Shown here: positions 45,961 through 56,246 of the stretch, one piece after another | How positions within the stretch are numbered: the stretch's first letter is position 1 | Layout: every line of letters starts with the position of its first letter | DNA from: Tuctoria greenei | Taxonomy: Eukaryota; Streptophyta; Magnoliopsida; Poales; Poaceae | Length of the DNA: 64,000 nt | NCBI GenBank assembly: GCA_036927565.1 | Contig: JAYESD010000005.1 | Location: forward strand, 99,674,301-99,738,300 | Direction of reading: 5' to 3' | Position numbers and translations under genes: made by a program | Notes under the pieces: generated by a model | Told to the model about the DNA's origin: nothing | What the model saw: only the letters and a program-made list of their open reading frames with translations | Database searches by the model: none

Positions 45961-46955
45961 CATATGATTGAAAGAGGGGGGGGGACTAGTCTTGCTCCCC
46001 GATTCTACCTGTTCCTCTCCTTAGCTCTTTCATGTCTCACTATCCAAGACTATCGCACGGGTCTTGGGTAATTCGATGCGTTGGTGCTCCGGGGTTCGAC
46101 TCCTGCCATCTTCATGGTGTGAGTTTTCGGGCTCCAGTACTCAGCTGTCGCTGAGAGGCAGGGTGTGTATGCTTAGTGGTGTAGGACCAGGCTAAGCAGT
46201 TTACACCTCCTGGACCTCCTGCTCGGCACAAGCCTTTCCTGGGAAACCTTCTGGCGCCACAGGACCCTAATGATGAGAGCATCCGAAAGAACCCCTCACA
46301 CACTGTAGGTACCTCAAGTGAACCCGCCTGCAGCAGGACTGCATGACTTCAGCATGTGTGAGTTACAAAGCATACACCTGTGTATATAAAGATAATATAT
46401 AATAAATGAGGCTAGTATGGTATGATCATAAAATTAATGCGTAATTAAATGAACAATGTTTTTATGAAAACATTAAGAAAAACAGTGATTCTTTATCTAT
46501 GTTTCATAGGGGGAGACAAGCTTTTTACAAAAGAGGGCAACAACATACTTCCGGATGATGAGGGAGGCAGGGTGTACAGGCTTAGGGTTTGGGACCAAGC
46601 CAAGCTAACTGCACACTCTGGACCTGACTCTGCCAGAGCTCGGTTGTCCTTAATGCTCCTCCTAGGTCCTATGAAAACCTTTACACTGTCCTACTTAGCT
46701 TAATATTTATAATAGGGGTGCCCAACGATCCAAGGGTAGCTCTAATGATTGCGAGGCAACCTTGTTTTCGATCAGGTACTAGAGGGGCTATGAGCGAGCA
46801 TCCCTACTTCCTGCCTTGACCGCCCGTCTTGCGAGTAGTCTGAGCAGCGCCGGGACTGAGCTTGGCAGCTTTCACGGGGATGTCGGTGCTGCCGGAGGGC
46901 AGCAGCCAGGGAGCGCTGGGTGCTCCACACTAATGTGAGCTTGGCGTAGGCTGAC
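45961..46955. other. Element B spacer with a diverged direct duplication
   Basis: It is non-coding. About 46153-46290 and 46565-46690 resemble each other: AGGCAGGGTGT, then GCTTAG, GGACCA and GCTAA, then GGACCT. No reverse transcriptase remnant was found, although pol would be expected here in an autonomous element. Confidence 0.55.
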
Positions 46956-46959
46956 TTGA

Positions 46960-47493
46960 TCAGGCACCGCCAGGGACAGGTGTCGGGTCCAATGTGAGGG
47001 CTTGGAGCTGCTCCAAGGCTAACACCACAGCGGTGCGGTCTCCGTGGATACTGAGGACGCCAATGGGGGTTGGCATCTTCAGGACGAGGTAGCTGTAGTG
47101 CGCTATGGCCATGAATTGGTACAGCTCGGGCATGCTGATGATGGCGTTGAAGGGGAGGCTGACATTGGTGACGCCGAAGAGGATGCTCTCCGTCATATAG
47201 TTGTCGGGTGTCTCGAAGGTCACCCGAAGATGGGTGTTACTGTATGGGATGGTGCTCCCGGAGGGGGTGAGCTTAGACACTGGGATTTGCAGCTTCTCAA
47301 AGGCTACTCGGCTGAGGAGGTTGAGGCCGATCTCGCCATCTATCAAGACGTAGTGGAGCTTGACTTTGGCAATGGTGGGGGTGACCAGGAGAGGCAGAAC
47401 CCCTACCCCAGCCATGTTCTTGGGGGCAGTCGGAGGCGTCAAAGCTGATTGGTGTCTCCTTGCACCGGTGGTGCAGCGCTGGAGTGGAAGCAA
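46960..47493 (-). pseudogene. Element B retroviral-type aspartic protease
   Basis: The text KVKLHYVLIDGEIGLNLLSRVAFEKLQIP carries the IDG motif of grass gypsy proteases, usually IDGGS; here a Glu replaces the second Gly. ESILFGVTNVSLPFNAIISMPELYQFMA, HYSYLVLKMP and IHGDRTAVVLALEQLQ follow, as in this family. It sits in a different frame from gag and ends with a stop at 46960. It is open over 178 codons apart from that frame change. Confidence 0.85.
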
Positions 47494-48930
47494 GGGCTAT
47501 TGAATCCACCGCTCGACGGAGGGTCTTGACCACATTACTGGATGCGGGATCCCAAGACCCTCCGAAGATGATGTGGAGTGTCTTATGACGCTCGTGGTCG
47601 CTGTTGGCATTGGAGTCCTCATCTTGGTGGACCACTTTGATGACCCGCTCTTGCTTTTGGTACTCAATCTCCTCGTCATCGTCGACCTTGGGGTCGACCT
47701 TCTGCTTGCCCTTCCGCTGGCAAAAGGGGGCGCCATACGGGCGCTGCTGCACCCGCTCTTGGTAGCGTTTGACACATCTCTTGATCGCCAGGCACTCGCT
47801 CGCAGTGTGGTCGCGAGTCTTGTGCCCCGGGCTGGGCTCGGCACCGTCATCATTAGCAGGTGGCTGACGTGGGTGCTTGTTGGAGCGTGGGGGTTTCCCC
47901 CCTCTGGTTGCCGCTGCTGTGGCAACAAGAGACCCATGCAGCGTCTTATTCTGGCCGCAGCTCCAGTTCTTCTTCCTGCCGCTACCCGGGGTAACGACAA
48001 TGTCACTGGTCTGGCCAACTCCGCCCACTCCGGGGGCAGTCTGGGTGTGCCAGTCATGGCCCTCAGCCGCGCGGGCACACCGGTCGGTGATGGAGACATC
48101 TTGCACGTTGTGCATGGCTATCTTCTCGAGCATCATTCGGTCATGCACTACTTGCTGGAACGCTATTATGACAGAAGCATTCGGGATGTTGGGGATGGAG
48201 TTGCGTACCTGGGAGAAGCACTGGATGAATGATCTCAGCGTCTCCTTAGGTTGCTGGCGCACGGCGTGGAGGTCGAGCTCGGTACCGGGGAGAGTGTATG
48301 AGCTGCCGAAGTTCATCGTGAACTGTCGACAGAGATCATCCCAAGAGGTTATGGACCCCTCGGGCAGGTTCATCAGCCATGACCTGGCTGAGCCGACCAG
48401 GGCGATGGGGAAGTAGTTTGCCAGGACGGGCTCATCTGCTCCTGAAGCAAGGAGCATCATGGTGTAGATTTGCAGGAACTCTGTTGGGTTGACACTCCCT
48501 TTGAACCTTTCCAGCAGGTGTGGCCGGAACTTGTGCGGCCATGTCGCCAGTCACAGTTACGGTGCCAAGGCCATGCACCCTATGACAGACTTCCCCAGAA
48601 AAGCGTATGGGACAACATACGCCAGGGGGGTTTGTTGCACCACGTGTGGCTGCTGTGGGACCTGCTGTTGCGGCAAGTACTGTTGTGGTACCTGGTGTAC
48701 AGGGCAGTGCAGGGGTGTAGTCGACCCAACGTATTCTTGGCTTGATGGCAGCAGTAGAGGGTTTACTTGAGGTGCTCGTCGGATGGAGGACTCCTCCTTT
48801 TCAGGCCCTTGGGGCCTGTACTCAGCGTCAAGGTTGCGCTGTCTCTCTCGCTGCCGCTCGATGATGATGCGACCATCCAACTGACCTTCACAACGGTCAA
48901 GCTACGCCCTCAGATCCTTTGTGGGGATCT
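47490..48930 (-). pseudogene. Element B gag
   Basis: One frame runs from about 48925. Stops occur near 48907, at 48559-48557 and a few bases on. The N-terminal part (QLDGRIIIERQRERQRNLD) is basic and Gln/Pro-rich. The gag core follows: HLLERFKGSVNPTEFLQIY, LANYFPIAL, SWLMNLPEGSITSWDDLCRQF, QQPKETLRSFIQCFSQVRN and IIAFQQVVHDRMMLEKIA (to about 48110). A Gly/Ser linker, GHKTRDHTASECLAIKRCVKRY zinc-binding-type motif and acidic end come next. A frame change near 47490 leads into protease. Confidence 0.85.
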
Positions 48931-49367
48931 TGCCGGTGCTAGTAGGCCTGGTAGATCTGGAGTCGGCGGTGCGATGATCAATGGACGGCGTGACGGCGAC
49001 ACGTGACGCCTTCCACTGTTGGTGGAGTTGATTGCCACGACGACGAAGTAGTTGATGTCCTGGACCCACTGCTGAGCCGCTCCCTGGGATGCGTTAAATG
49101 ATGGTGGGTGGTGGAGAAGAGCTCTGGCCTCTGCCAGAGCGCTCTCTGGGCTTGCAGCTGGTGGTGTCGGAGGGGCCGACTGGGCCGGGATGTGTCTCGG
49201 TGTGCTGTCCTGGCCAGCTATACCTGAACGGGGGCGTGACGAACTAGAGAGCGCTGCTCGAGTGACAGATCTGGTCACCAGATGATGGCCACGAAAACCG
49301 CCTTCCACGGGCCTAATGAACACCATGGTGGTGAAAGCGCTACCACTTTTTTGAGGGAAAAAGCCCC
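48931..49367 (-). other. Element B gag leader
   Basis: Untranslated or decayed N-terminal gag sequence. It aligns with 10185-10630 in A (GTGGTTGCGCTTTCA against AAAAGTGGTAGCGCTTTCA). No separate gene. Confidence 0.6.
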
Positions 49368-49383
49368 TACCTGGCGCGCCAAA
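49368..49383 (-). promoter_or_regulatory. Element B primer-binding-like site
   Basis: The minus strand reads TTTGGCGCGCCAGGTA directly after the 5' LTR. It differs by single bases from the site in A. Confidence 0.75.
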
Positions 49384-50472
49384 TGTCGAAGTGTTAATGC
49401 GACACTTCCCCAGATCTGCTAAGGAGGAACACGTAGAGGTTCTTGTTTGGTGGGGCTTAGGCCTCAATCAAGTGTACAAGCGCGTGAGAGAGTATGACAC
49501 AGTGGTTTTTATGTGGTTTGGGCCGCAAGGAGCGTAACACCCTACTCCACGGTGGATTGTATTGCTAGTGTCTGTATGCTTGTGTGTGTATCGTGGATTC
49601 GATGTTCGTTCTATTGTAACGGTGGCGATTTGGGTCTTTTATAGCTAAGGCTGAACGCCTTATAAGTGGGGTCCGGGGCCCTACAGGTGGTCCCGGGGCG
49701 ATCTTATCCTAAAGATCTAAGGCTTCTCGCGTAAGCTTGCTCTGAACATGGCCTTGAAGACTCGCTGTCTTGCCGCCTAAGTCGTCAGTAGCCCATGCGG
49801 CGTTGATGACAATGGCAGGGGATGTCCAATCCATCTGTCTCTGTCGCCGCAAGCTACCCACTTGGTGGAGTGGATAGGCCTGCGACGTCTTCAATGTGAT
49901 GCGATTGGTCGTAGCGGTACTTGACATTAGGCGTGTGCCAAGCCATGCGTCTAGAGAATCCGCGTATCTTCAATCCTTGATAGGGACAAGGCGCACCTCC
50001 CTCTTAACTCCCGCGACCCTCCATCCAGGGAAAGTGGCTGGACTACGCAACAACTCGGGAGCTCATCTCTGCGGAGAACGTCAGGTCCGTCTTGTGGACC
50101 ACGTGGCAGCTTGGGAGCTCACCTCCGCGGAGGAGGTCAGGTCCCGTCTTGCGGACCACGTGGCAGCTTGGGAGCACACCTCCACAGAGGAGGTTGAGTC
50201 CCGTCTTGCTGGACACATGGCAACACCAGAGCCCGCCTCACGGGGGAGAGGGATCCTTTCTGGCTGGACACGTGGCTGTTTGGGAGCTCGTCTCCGAGGG
50301 GGAGCTGAACTCTTCTTTGGAGTCTCTTGCAAGTTTTCCACCCCGTATCTGAGGCTGATGGGTCTGAGTCTTTTGAACACGTGGCACCCTCAGACCCTGC
50401 CTCTGTGGAAGACGGGGTACCTAGGTGGCTCTAGCTTGTGCGCGAGGGTACCTGGTATGCCAGTTACCGACA
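49384..50472 (-). repeat. Element B 5' LTR (1089 bp)
   Basis: The plus-strand ends are TGTCGAAGTG and AGTTACCGACA. The TATA box is at 49638-49643 (minus). It is bounded by the primer-binding-like site and the duplication ACAGT. Confidence 0.92.
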
Positions 50473-50477
50473 ACAGT

Positions 50478-51250
50478 AAATTGTGATAGAGTACTAAGCA
50501 TGAAGGATATGGAGTTTCTCCTTTTATTTGTGGAATGGTGGTATGAATGGATTTTGCTTACTTCTACTGTAGAAGTATAGCATGTGCAAGTGAAGTCTCG
50601 TATTCAAAAGTAATGAATGAAATCTCACGTAGGTCTATACTAGTTTGACAAGCTCAATGTGAAGACAAATAGCATATGCATGAGGTCTATCAATGTAATA
50701 TATCATATGGATTTGGGAGCTATTTCCAATCAAATGAGAGTAACTTAAATCTTTTTAGAATTTTCTCCAAAAATCCAAGTTTCACTTTCAAACTAGGAAT
50801 AGCAGCCCTATCACTATATCATATCTCACAACAACTTAGAATGGGTTAATCTTTTGCTACCCAAATTTCTAAATCAAGGCAAAAGCAATTTTAGCAAATG
50901 AGAGCAATATGTTGGAGTAGTAAGTTGTAAACTAGAGACTTAGGAAAATTAGAACAGAGCAACTATTCATCATTTCATCTATGTGAATTACAAGTCATTC
51001 TTACCGCACATCTTTTATTTTATTTGAAATCAAATCTGTACTAGTTTATTTTTTATATGCAAGGTGGATGATGGGTGAATGGAAAATAAATATGCAAGGG
51101 GTGTGATACAATTTACCTCAAGTGGGGGTTCTCGCCCAAGCTTGTTCTTCACTCACCTCCGTGATGAGGGATGAACCCTTGATGACAGAAGTATGCCGCG
51201 AGATCGGCTTGTTGTTGTTATAGCATAGAGTTGAAGTTGGTGAATTAAGC
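50478..51250 (-). other. Athila E1 3' untranslated region, part 2
   Basis: It continues the region broken by element B. About 50478-50760 resembles 53400-53650 of the other Athila copy (GGAGTTTCT, CATATGCATGAGGT, TATCATATGG). It is AT-rich with no coding signal. The right limit is approximate. Confidence 0.6.
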
Positions 51251-51259
51251 GTCCATGTG

Positions 51260-51722
51260 TTTTTGCCAGTCTTGGGTCCATTGATCTTAATAAAGATGTT
51301 ATCTTTAGTCTTCTATTGTTCATATACTGGGATGAAGCGTTTCTTGTTTGATTGTGGATTCCATATATGTGTTAGGAGTAGTATTTATGATTATGCTATA
51401 CCATTCTCATTATATCATCATAAACACTACAAACCCCCACTATAGTCTAATTAGCTATGACATGATTATGTTAATATGAATTACTTTTGCTATGTATTAG
51501 CATTGGTTCAACATTTATTTAGTTCATTGCCTTAGGATGGCTTGTGCCTAGGCTCTTAAGGTAATTACTTAATATGCTAGCATGGTACTAAGAGAGATGA
51601 GTAGCATTGAATGTCTTGTAGACCTACGGATTGAAGAGGTAGGCTGTAGGTGGTGACAGCCCTATCTATCCTTTGTAATCCTCCACATTCGACTATGCCA
51701 CAGGCTCTTGGCGGAAGTCGTC
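51260..51722 (+). repeat. Athila LTR segment in inverted orientation
   Basis: From about 51285 it is the reverse complement of 37550-38005, including TTAATAAAGATGTTATC and AGTAGTATTTATGATTATG. Its last 115 bp pair with the segment at 51779-51893 to form a fold-back. Confidence 0.75.
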
Positions 51723-51893
51723 CTACATATTAGCTGCTTTCTTCGGGTACGGGTTTACCTCTAGCAAAACAAGAATGACTCCCGACAAGAGCCTATGTGA
51801 TAGCCGAACGTGGAGGATTACAAAGGATAGATAAGGTTGTCACCACCTACTGCCTAGCTCTTCAATCTGTGGTTCTACGAGATATTCACTAGT
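51606..51893. repeat. Inverted repeat (fold-back), arms about 115 bp
   Basis: Arms are 51606-51722 and 51779-51893, about 84 percent alike over roughly 100 bases compared by eye, with a 56-bp spacer. Shared core on opposite strands: GTGGAGGATTACAAAGGATA. Two oppositely oriented Athila LTR pieces meet here. Confidence 0.8.
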
Positions 51894-52201
51894 GATTTCT
51901 AACCTAAGAACCACGCTTACGTCCTAAATCACTACCCTAGAAATTTCTTGAAGAGGAGGTTGAAGATGAAATGAACCCACAAGTAACTACTTGTGCAAAC
52001 TACTTTCAATTGAAAATCAAACTTGAATTGAATTCACAAAGGACTTACTATGAATAAAAACTTTGTAGGGGTACAAGTGTAGAAGAGGGACTTGACGAGC
52101 CCCAACCTCATTCTTCCAAACTCTTCACCACACTCTCCTTCTACTTCGCAACCTCTAGGACTACTCTAAACCTTAGGAGTGGTGTCTTATTCTTAATATT
52201 T

Positions 52202-52239
<38 letters not shown>

Positions 52240-52742
52240 GTGAGATTTAGGGTGCTATTTATAGGTGAGGAGGGTCTATTCCCACCACCAAATGCGCACG
52301 ATTGAGTCATCCCCTCACCCGGAAGCCTGATGGAGTGGACACACGACGATCGACCGAGTTTGGCGCCAGGATGAATTTGGTCAAACTCTCTGTTCGACTG
52401 AAGTGGTTTCGTGACTTTTTCGCTTGTTCTTTCTCCAAGTCACTGCTAGGTGGGTCCCATTGACTGATATGTGTGATACACCGTTGGATGGCCTTGGATA
52501 CTACTGTTTGTGGGCCATTTGATCCATGTGATGACACGTGGTTGCCTGATTTGTTGGAATACAATTTAATGGATTGCTCCCTACATGTCTTTGTATTTTG
52601 GGTATTAATTCACCTGCGTACAAATAAACACCAACACTTTTCGAGTTGGTTAGTATTTAACCCTGCCACTATTGTGTTTCTCTTTTGGTCACATTATGAG
52701 GTGAATTGACAGTCCAAATATGGCACTTAATGACCGTTAACA
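51745..52742 (-). repeat. Athila-type 3' LTR (E2), left part rearranged
   Basis: The right end ACCGTTAACA (52742) adjoins a polypurine tract. TATA-like CTATAAATAG is at about 52254-52263 on the minus strand. A GT microsatellite is at 52203-52237. The left part joins the inverted segment rather than a normal LTR end. Confidence 0.7.
52203..52237. repeat. GT microsatellite
   Basis: About 17 GT units within the Athila LTR. The E1 copy has a much shorter tract at about 38168-38177. Confidence 0.95.
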
Positions 52743-52760
52743 AACTCCCCCACACTTAGT
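52743..52760 (-). promoter_or_regulatory. Athila E2 polypurine tract
   Basis: The minus strand reads AAGTGTGGGGGAGTTTG, directly upstream of the LTR start TGTTAACGG. Confidence 0.8.
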
Positions 52761-54301
52761 CCTTTGCCAGTCCTCGAGTAAAGGCAAGAAGAAGAACTAA
52801 GGTGTTGTCATGAATTTGTTATAAGTTAGAAAATGAGAATACTAGATATTTCAAATTATGCCTCATTAGATGAGTTCCCTCTTGGGAATGTGGCTACCAC
52901 ATCGATCTTGGGTGTTTGAAGAGTGGATTGCTTAGAATGTAGTTCCCTTGGATCTCCTCCTGGCAAAATGATTTGACAATTTGCTATATTCGGAAAGTCA
53001 AAGAAACAATTGACTTTATCACTCATTTGGAATCTCTCAAATCTCTCAAAGTGTTTTGATCCTCACCTTGGCATGTTTTGCCAATTTTTTTCCTATACTA
53101 ACTATGTCTATATTTAGAGCTTGGTAGGGATAAATGTGGCACACATTGCAATTCATATATTACTATGTCAAAAACTTGATCCTATGAGAGACTTATGCAA
53201 TAAACAATTTGTCAAAGAAAATCCTTATGCACGTGAATAGAATGGATGAATGTGGACTCCATGATTTTCTCTCTTAGGGATGAAACATGGCTACTCATTC
53301 CTTCTCCCTCTTTTTTTTTTGGTGCATACTTCCTCTTTTTGAAGAGTAGATGCTTTTTCTTTTTGTAGCCATGTCTTCTACTTCCCCTTTTTTAGAGAGA
53401 TCATAATGTATGGAGTTTCTTTTTGGATGGATGAGTGGTGGCTGCAAATTCTCAATGTGAGAAAATTTTTATGAATGGAGTGCACAAGAATTTATAAGTC
53501 AAAGGTTCATGCATGCCACTCAATTGGGTCACGAGTTTGACAAAGTTCAATGAATAGCAAAGTGGCATATGCATGAGGTTTTTAAGGAATTGTATCATAT
53601 GGCCTTGGTAGGTGTTTGAATTTCCAATCAGAGAGTTAGGCAAAGTTTAAGACCCCAAATTTTTACAACTATCAAAATCAATTTCAAGCAAAGATATATC
53701 TCCTCAAGGAACTAATTTACCATATCACACTAGTCAAATACTTAAATGACATGTTTTCCCTACTTTAACTGTGCGAATAACAAACAAGGCAATAAATAAA
53801 AAATATAAAGGATTAGTTTTGACTACCAAGTTTTAATTTCAAGTGTTAAGTCGATTTATTCAGAGATAAGAGAAGGGTAGCACACATATTCGGAGATAAG
53901 AGATCCAAACCGAACTTGTGGAGCGAAATGGGGTCGTGTGGGGCCCACATAACATTGGCCAAATAGGGGGTTCGGCCGAACCCCCTCTGGCCTCTCTGGT
54001 GCTCCTATTCGACGTGTCAAATCGTATGTTTGATTGCGACGTATTTCCGGTTGCATTTCTATTTTTGCACGTCAGGATTTCGCGATTTGGGGTGTCTCCC
54101 CCACACTTCTTCCCTGAATTCTTTATTCAACAAAAATAAACGAAAGGGGAAACTTTACCAATGTTAGATGAACCAGAAAGTTCACTTTATTAATTCAAAA
54201 ATTGGGGATGCTTACATTATTCAATCTAAACTGGAAGAATAAAAATTTGAAATAAACAAAACTTAAACTAGTAAGCATCATATGCTGTCGGGACCTCTAA
54301 A
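52761..54301 (-). other. Athila E2 3' untranslated region
   Basis: It is AT-rich and without supported ORFs. It shares blocks with E1 (38430-38768 and 50478-50760). A perfect 20-bp palindrome, GGGGGTTCGGCCGAACCCCC, is at 53966-53985. Confidence 0.65.
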
Positions 54302-55030
54302 CTATTGTGCGTTGTAGATGTCAGTCTCTCCAGCGGCATTGCATAAACATCGTAGCTTGGCGCTCATAACACAGCGAACACCATCAATCTCCTCCTTGAG
54401 GGAGATGAGTTCATCCTTCAGTTCCGCTCTCTTGATGTGCCCTTCAGCCATTAGGTTAGATAACTTCTTATTCTCCAAAAGTAGAGAAGCTAACTCTTTA
54501 AAAAGTTGTGCCACCATAGGGGCACGAGGAGATTTCCTGTCGCTGTCCTCAAATTGGCAAGGTGGCCCCCTGATGACAGGCGGTGAGAGGTGACGCCTAA
54601 TCTTGGACGGCGATGAGCCCGTTGACTTCTCCATCGCCATATAATCCATGCGCCTGAAAAAGCCTTTTACCTAGCATCCCTCAGGCTTGCACACCCCATG
54701 GATAATTAGATAGTCTCCCAGACACTCTGGCAAGGAACGTGTAGGTGACTCGTAGTAGTGGCTCACTACGTCACCGTTCTTGGTCTTCCGAGTGTACAAA
54801 AACTCCTCGTCAGGCTGCAACTTCGAGAGAGACTTGTCTTTTTTAGGAAAATACGGGTCTTGACTGGCTTAAGTCCAGCCATAGTCAGATGATGAGTAGG
54901 TGTCGGCGACTTCATGGGCACCCTCCGAGGGGAGAGCGACTGGGCAGCACCACGAGGTGTGGTGCTGCATCCACGTGGAGTCGACATCGGTGGCAATATC
55001 ATGGCGAGAGGTTTAGCATCTAATGCCATG
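54302..55030 (-). pseudogene. Athila E2 3' ORF remnant
   Basis: Two minus-strand stretches remain: 55029-54766, basic and Pro/Ser/Arg-rich, and 54649-54302, ending in a coiled segment (LLENKKLSNLMAEGHIKRAELKDELISLKEEI-type heptads). They lie downstream of integrase, where Athila elements carry an extra ORF sometimes called env-like. I found no membrane helix and no specific family match. The coding claim rests mainly on position and the coiled coil. Confidence 0.45.
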
Positions 55031-55489
55031 ACGGACTAAAATGCAAGAGTGGTGTTGTCATCGGCCGACACGATGTCTCCACTCAGATTGAAGGTTGAGG
55101 TAGAGGAGGCATGAGGGACAAGTTTCTTGTCGGCTTTGACTTGGATGGGAAGAGAGGAGATGATTGTTTTTCTGTGAGGTGCAAGGTTCCCTCTCTGTTC
55201 CTATCCTTAAGTAAGCGGGGAACAATGCGTTTGCATCGATATTATTGTTCGGATAAGGGTCGATACGAAAAAAAACAGAACACGGGAGGCACGAAGGAGG
55301 AGTCGGTGGAACCTAGGGTTCGGTCGAACCCATCCTGGCTCCGTTCGGGCCAAGTTTTCGTGGTCGTCTAAATGGGCCCCAAAGATGAATATTTGGATGG
55401 GAGTATTAGTTGGATGCGGAGGAATTAAACATAATTTAAAAAACAACATGAAAATCAATAAGATTTATCACATCAATTTCTTTTTCTTT
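55031..55489 (-). other. Athila E2 spacer between integrase and 3' ORF
   Basis: Decayed; no domain recognised. GGTTCGGTCGAACCC at about 55319-55333 echoes the palindrome at 53966. Confidence 0.4.
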
Positions 55490-56246
55490 ATCCTCTTGGG
55501 ATTCAAGAAATAATTTGACTCAGTGTCCATTCACTTTGAATAGCTGACCATCATCACCTTGGAGTGTGATTGCTCTATGGGATGAGGTCTCTACTACAAT
55601 GATGGGTCCTTCCCATTTACTTCAAAGCTTCCCATGTCAAAAATGTTTAAGCCTAGAGTTAAATAGCAAGACTTTATCCCCAAGTTCGAACTCTTTTGGC
55701 GTAATCCTCTTATTGTGCCATCTTTTGGTTCTTTACTTGTAAATTTTGGCACTATGATACGCCTTGTATCTCCATTCTTCCAACTCAGAAATTTGCTTCA
55801 ATCAGTGTTTTTCGGCTTCAAGAAGATCCATGTTCCACCGCTTGATGGCCCAATAGGCTCTATGTTCCAATTCTATAGGAAGATGTCAAGTCTTCACATA
55901 CACAAGTTGGAACAGAGACATGCCGATGGGTGTTTTGTAGGCTGTACGGTATTGCCCATAGTGCGTCGGGTAGCTTATGCTTCCATCCCATTTCCATTTC
56001 TAAGACGGTATTTTGCCAAATATTCTTAATTTGCTTATTAGATATTTCTGCTTGACCACTTGTTTGTGGGTGGTATGGAGTAGCAATATTATGCTGGACA
56101 CCAAGCTCCCTCAAAAGGTTTTGGAAAGTATTATCTACGAAATGAGACCCTCCATCACTTTTGACCATACGGGGAGTGCCAAAACGTGGAAAAATGATCT
56201 CATGGAACATTTTTCTAGCTTTCTTGGAGTCGGCATTCTTGCATGG
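55490..56246 (-). pseudogene. Athila-type integrase, C-terminal half, interrupted by element G
   Basis: From 56246 the frame reads CKNADSKKARKMFHEIIFPRFGTPRMVKSDGG, then ELGVQHNIATPYHPQTSGQAEISNKQIKNI and LPDALWAIPYSLQNT, the integrase core with the second Asp and the Glu-region. After a frame change near 55970 the text ELEHRAYWAIKRWNMD, SELEEWRYKAYHSAKIY, FELGDKVLLFNSRLKHF and GQLFKVNGH follows, the C-terminal module characteristic of Athila. Several stops are present. The N-terminal half would lie beyond the far end of G, outside the window. Confidence 0.88.

Larger units (their letters stand above)
38769..50472 (-). mobile_element. Element B: non-autonomous Tat/Retand-like gypsy retrotransposon with protease, tandem array and antisense gene
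   Basis: LTRs lie at 38769-39912 (3') and 49384-50472 (5'), flanked by GCAGT (38764-38768) and ACAGT (50473-50477), a 5-bp duplication with one change. Length is 11.7 kb. Minus-strand order: LTR, primer-binding-like site, gag, protease, spacer, tandem array, then a gene on the plus strand, purine stretch, LTR. No reverse transcriptase or integrase sequence is present. It is the same family as A. Its LTRs differ much more from each other than those of S, so it is older. Confidence 0.92.

Noticed and set aside
46449..46703. Plus-strand 84-codon ORF in element B
   Set aside because: No family match, low-quality context, and it overlaps the diverged duplication in the spacer.
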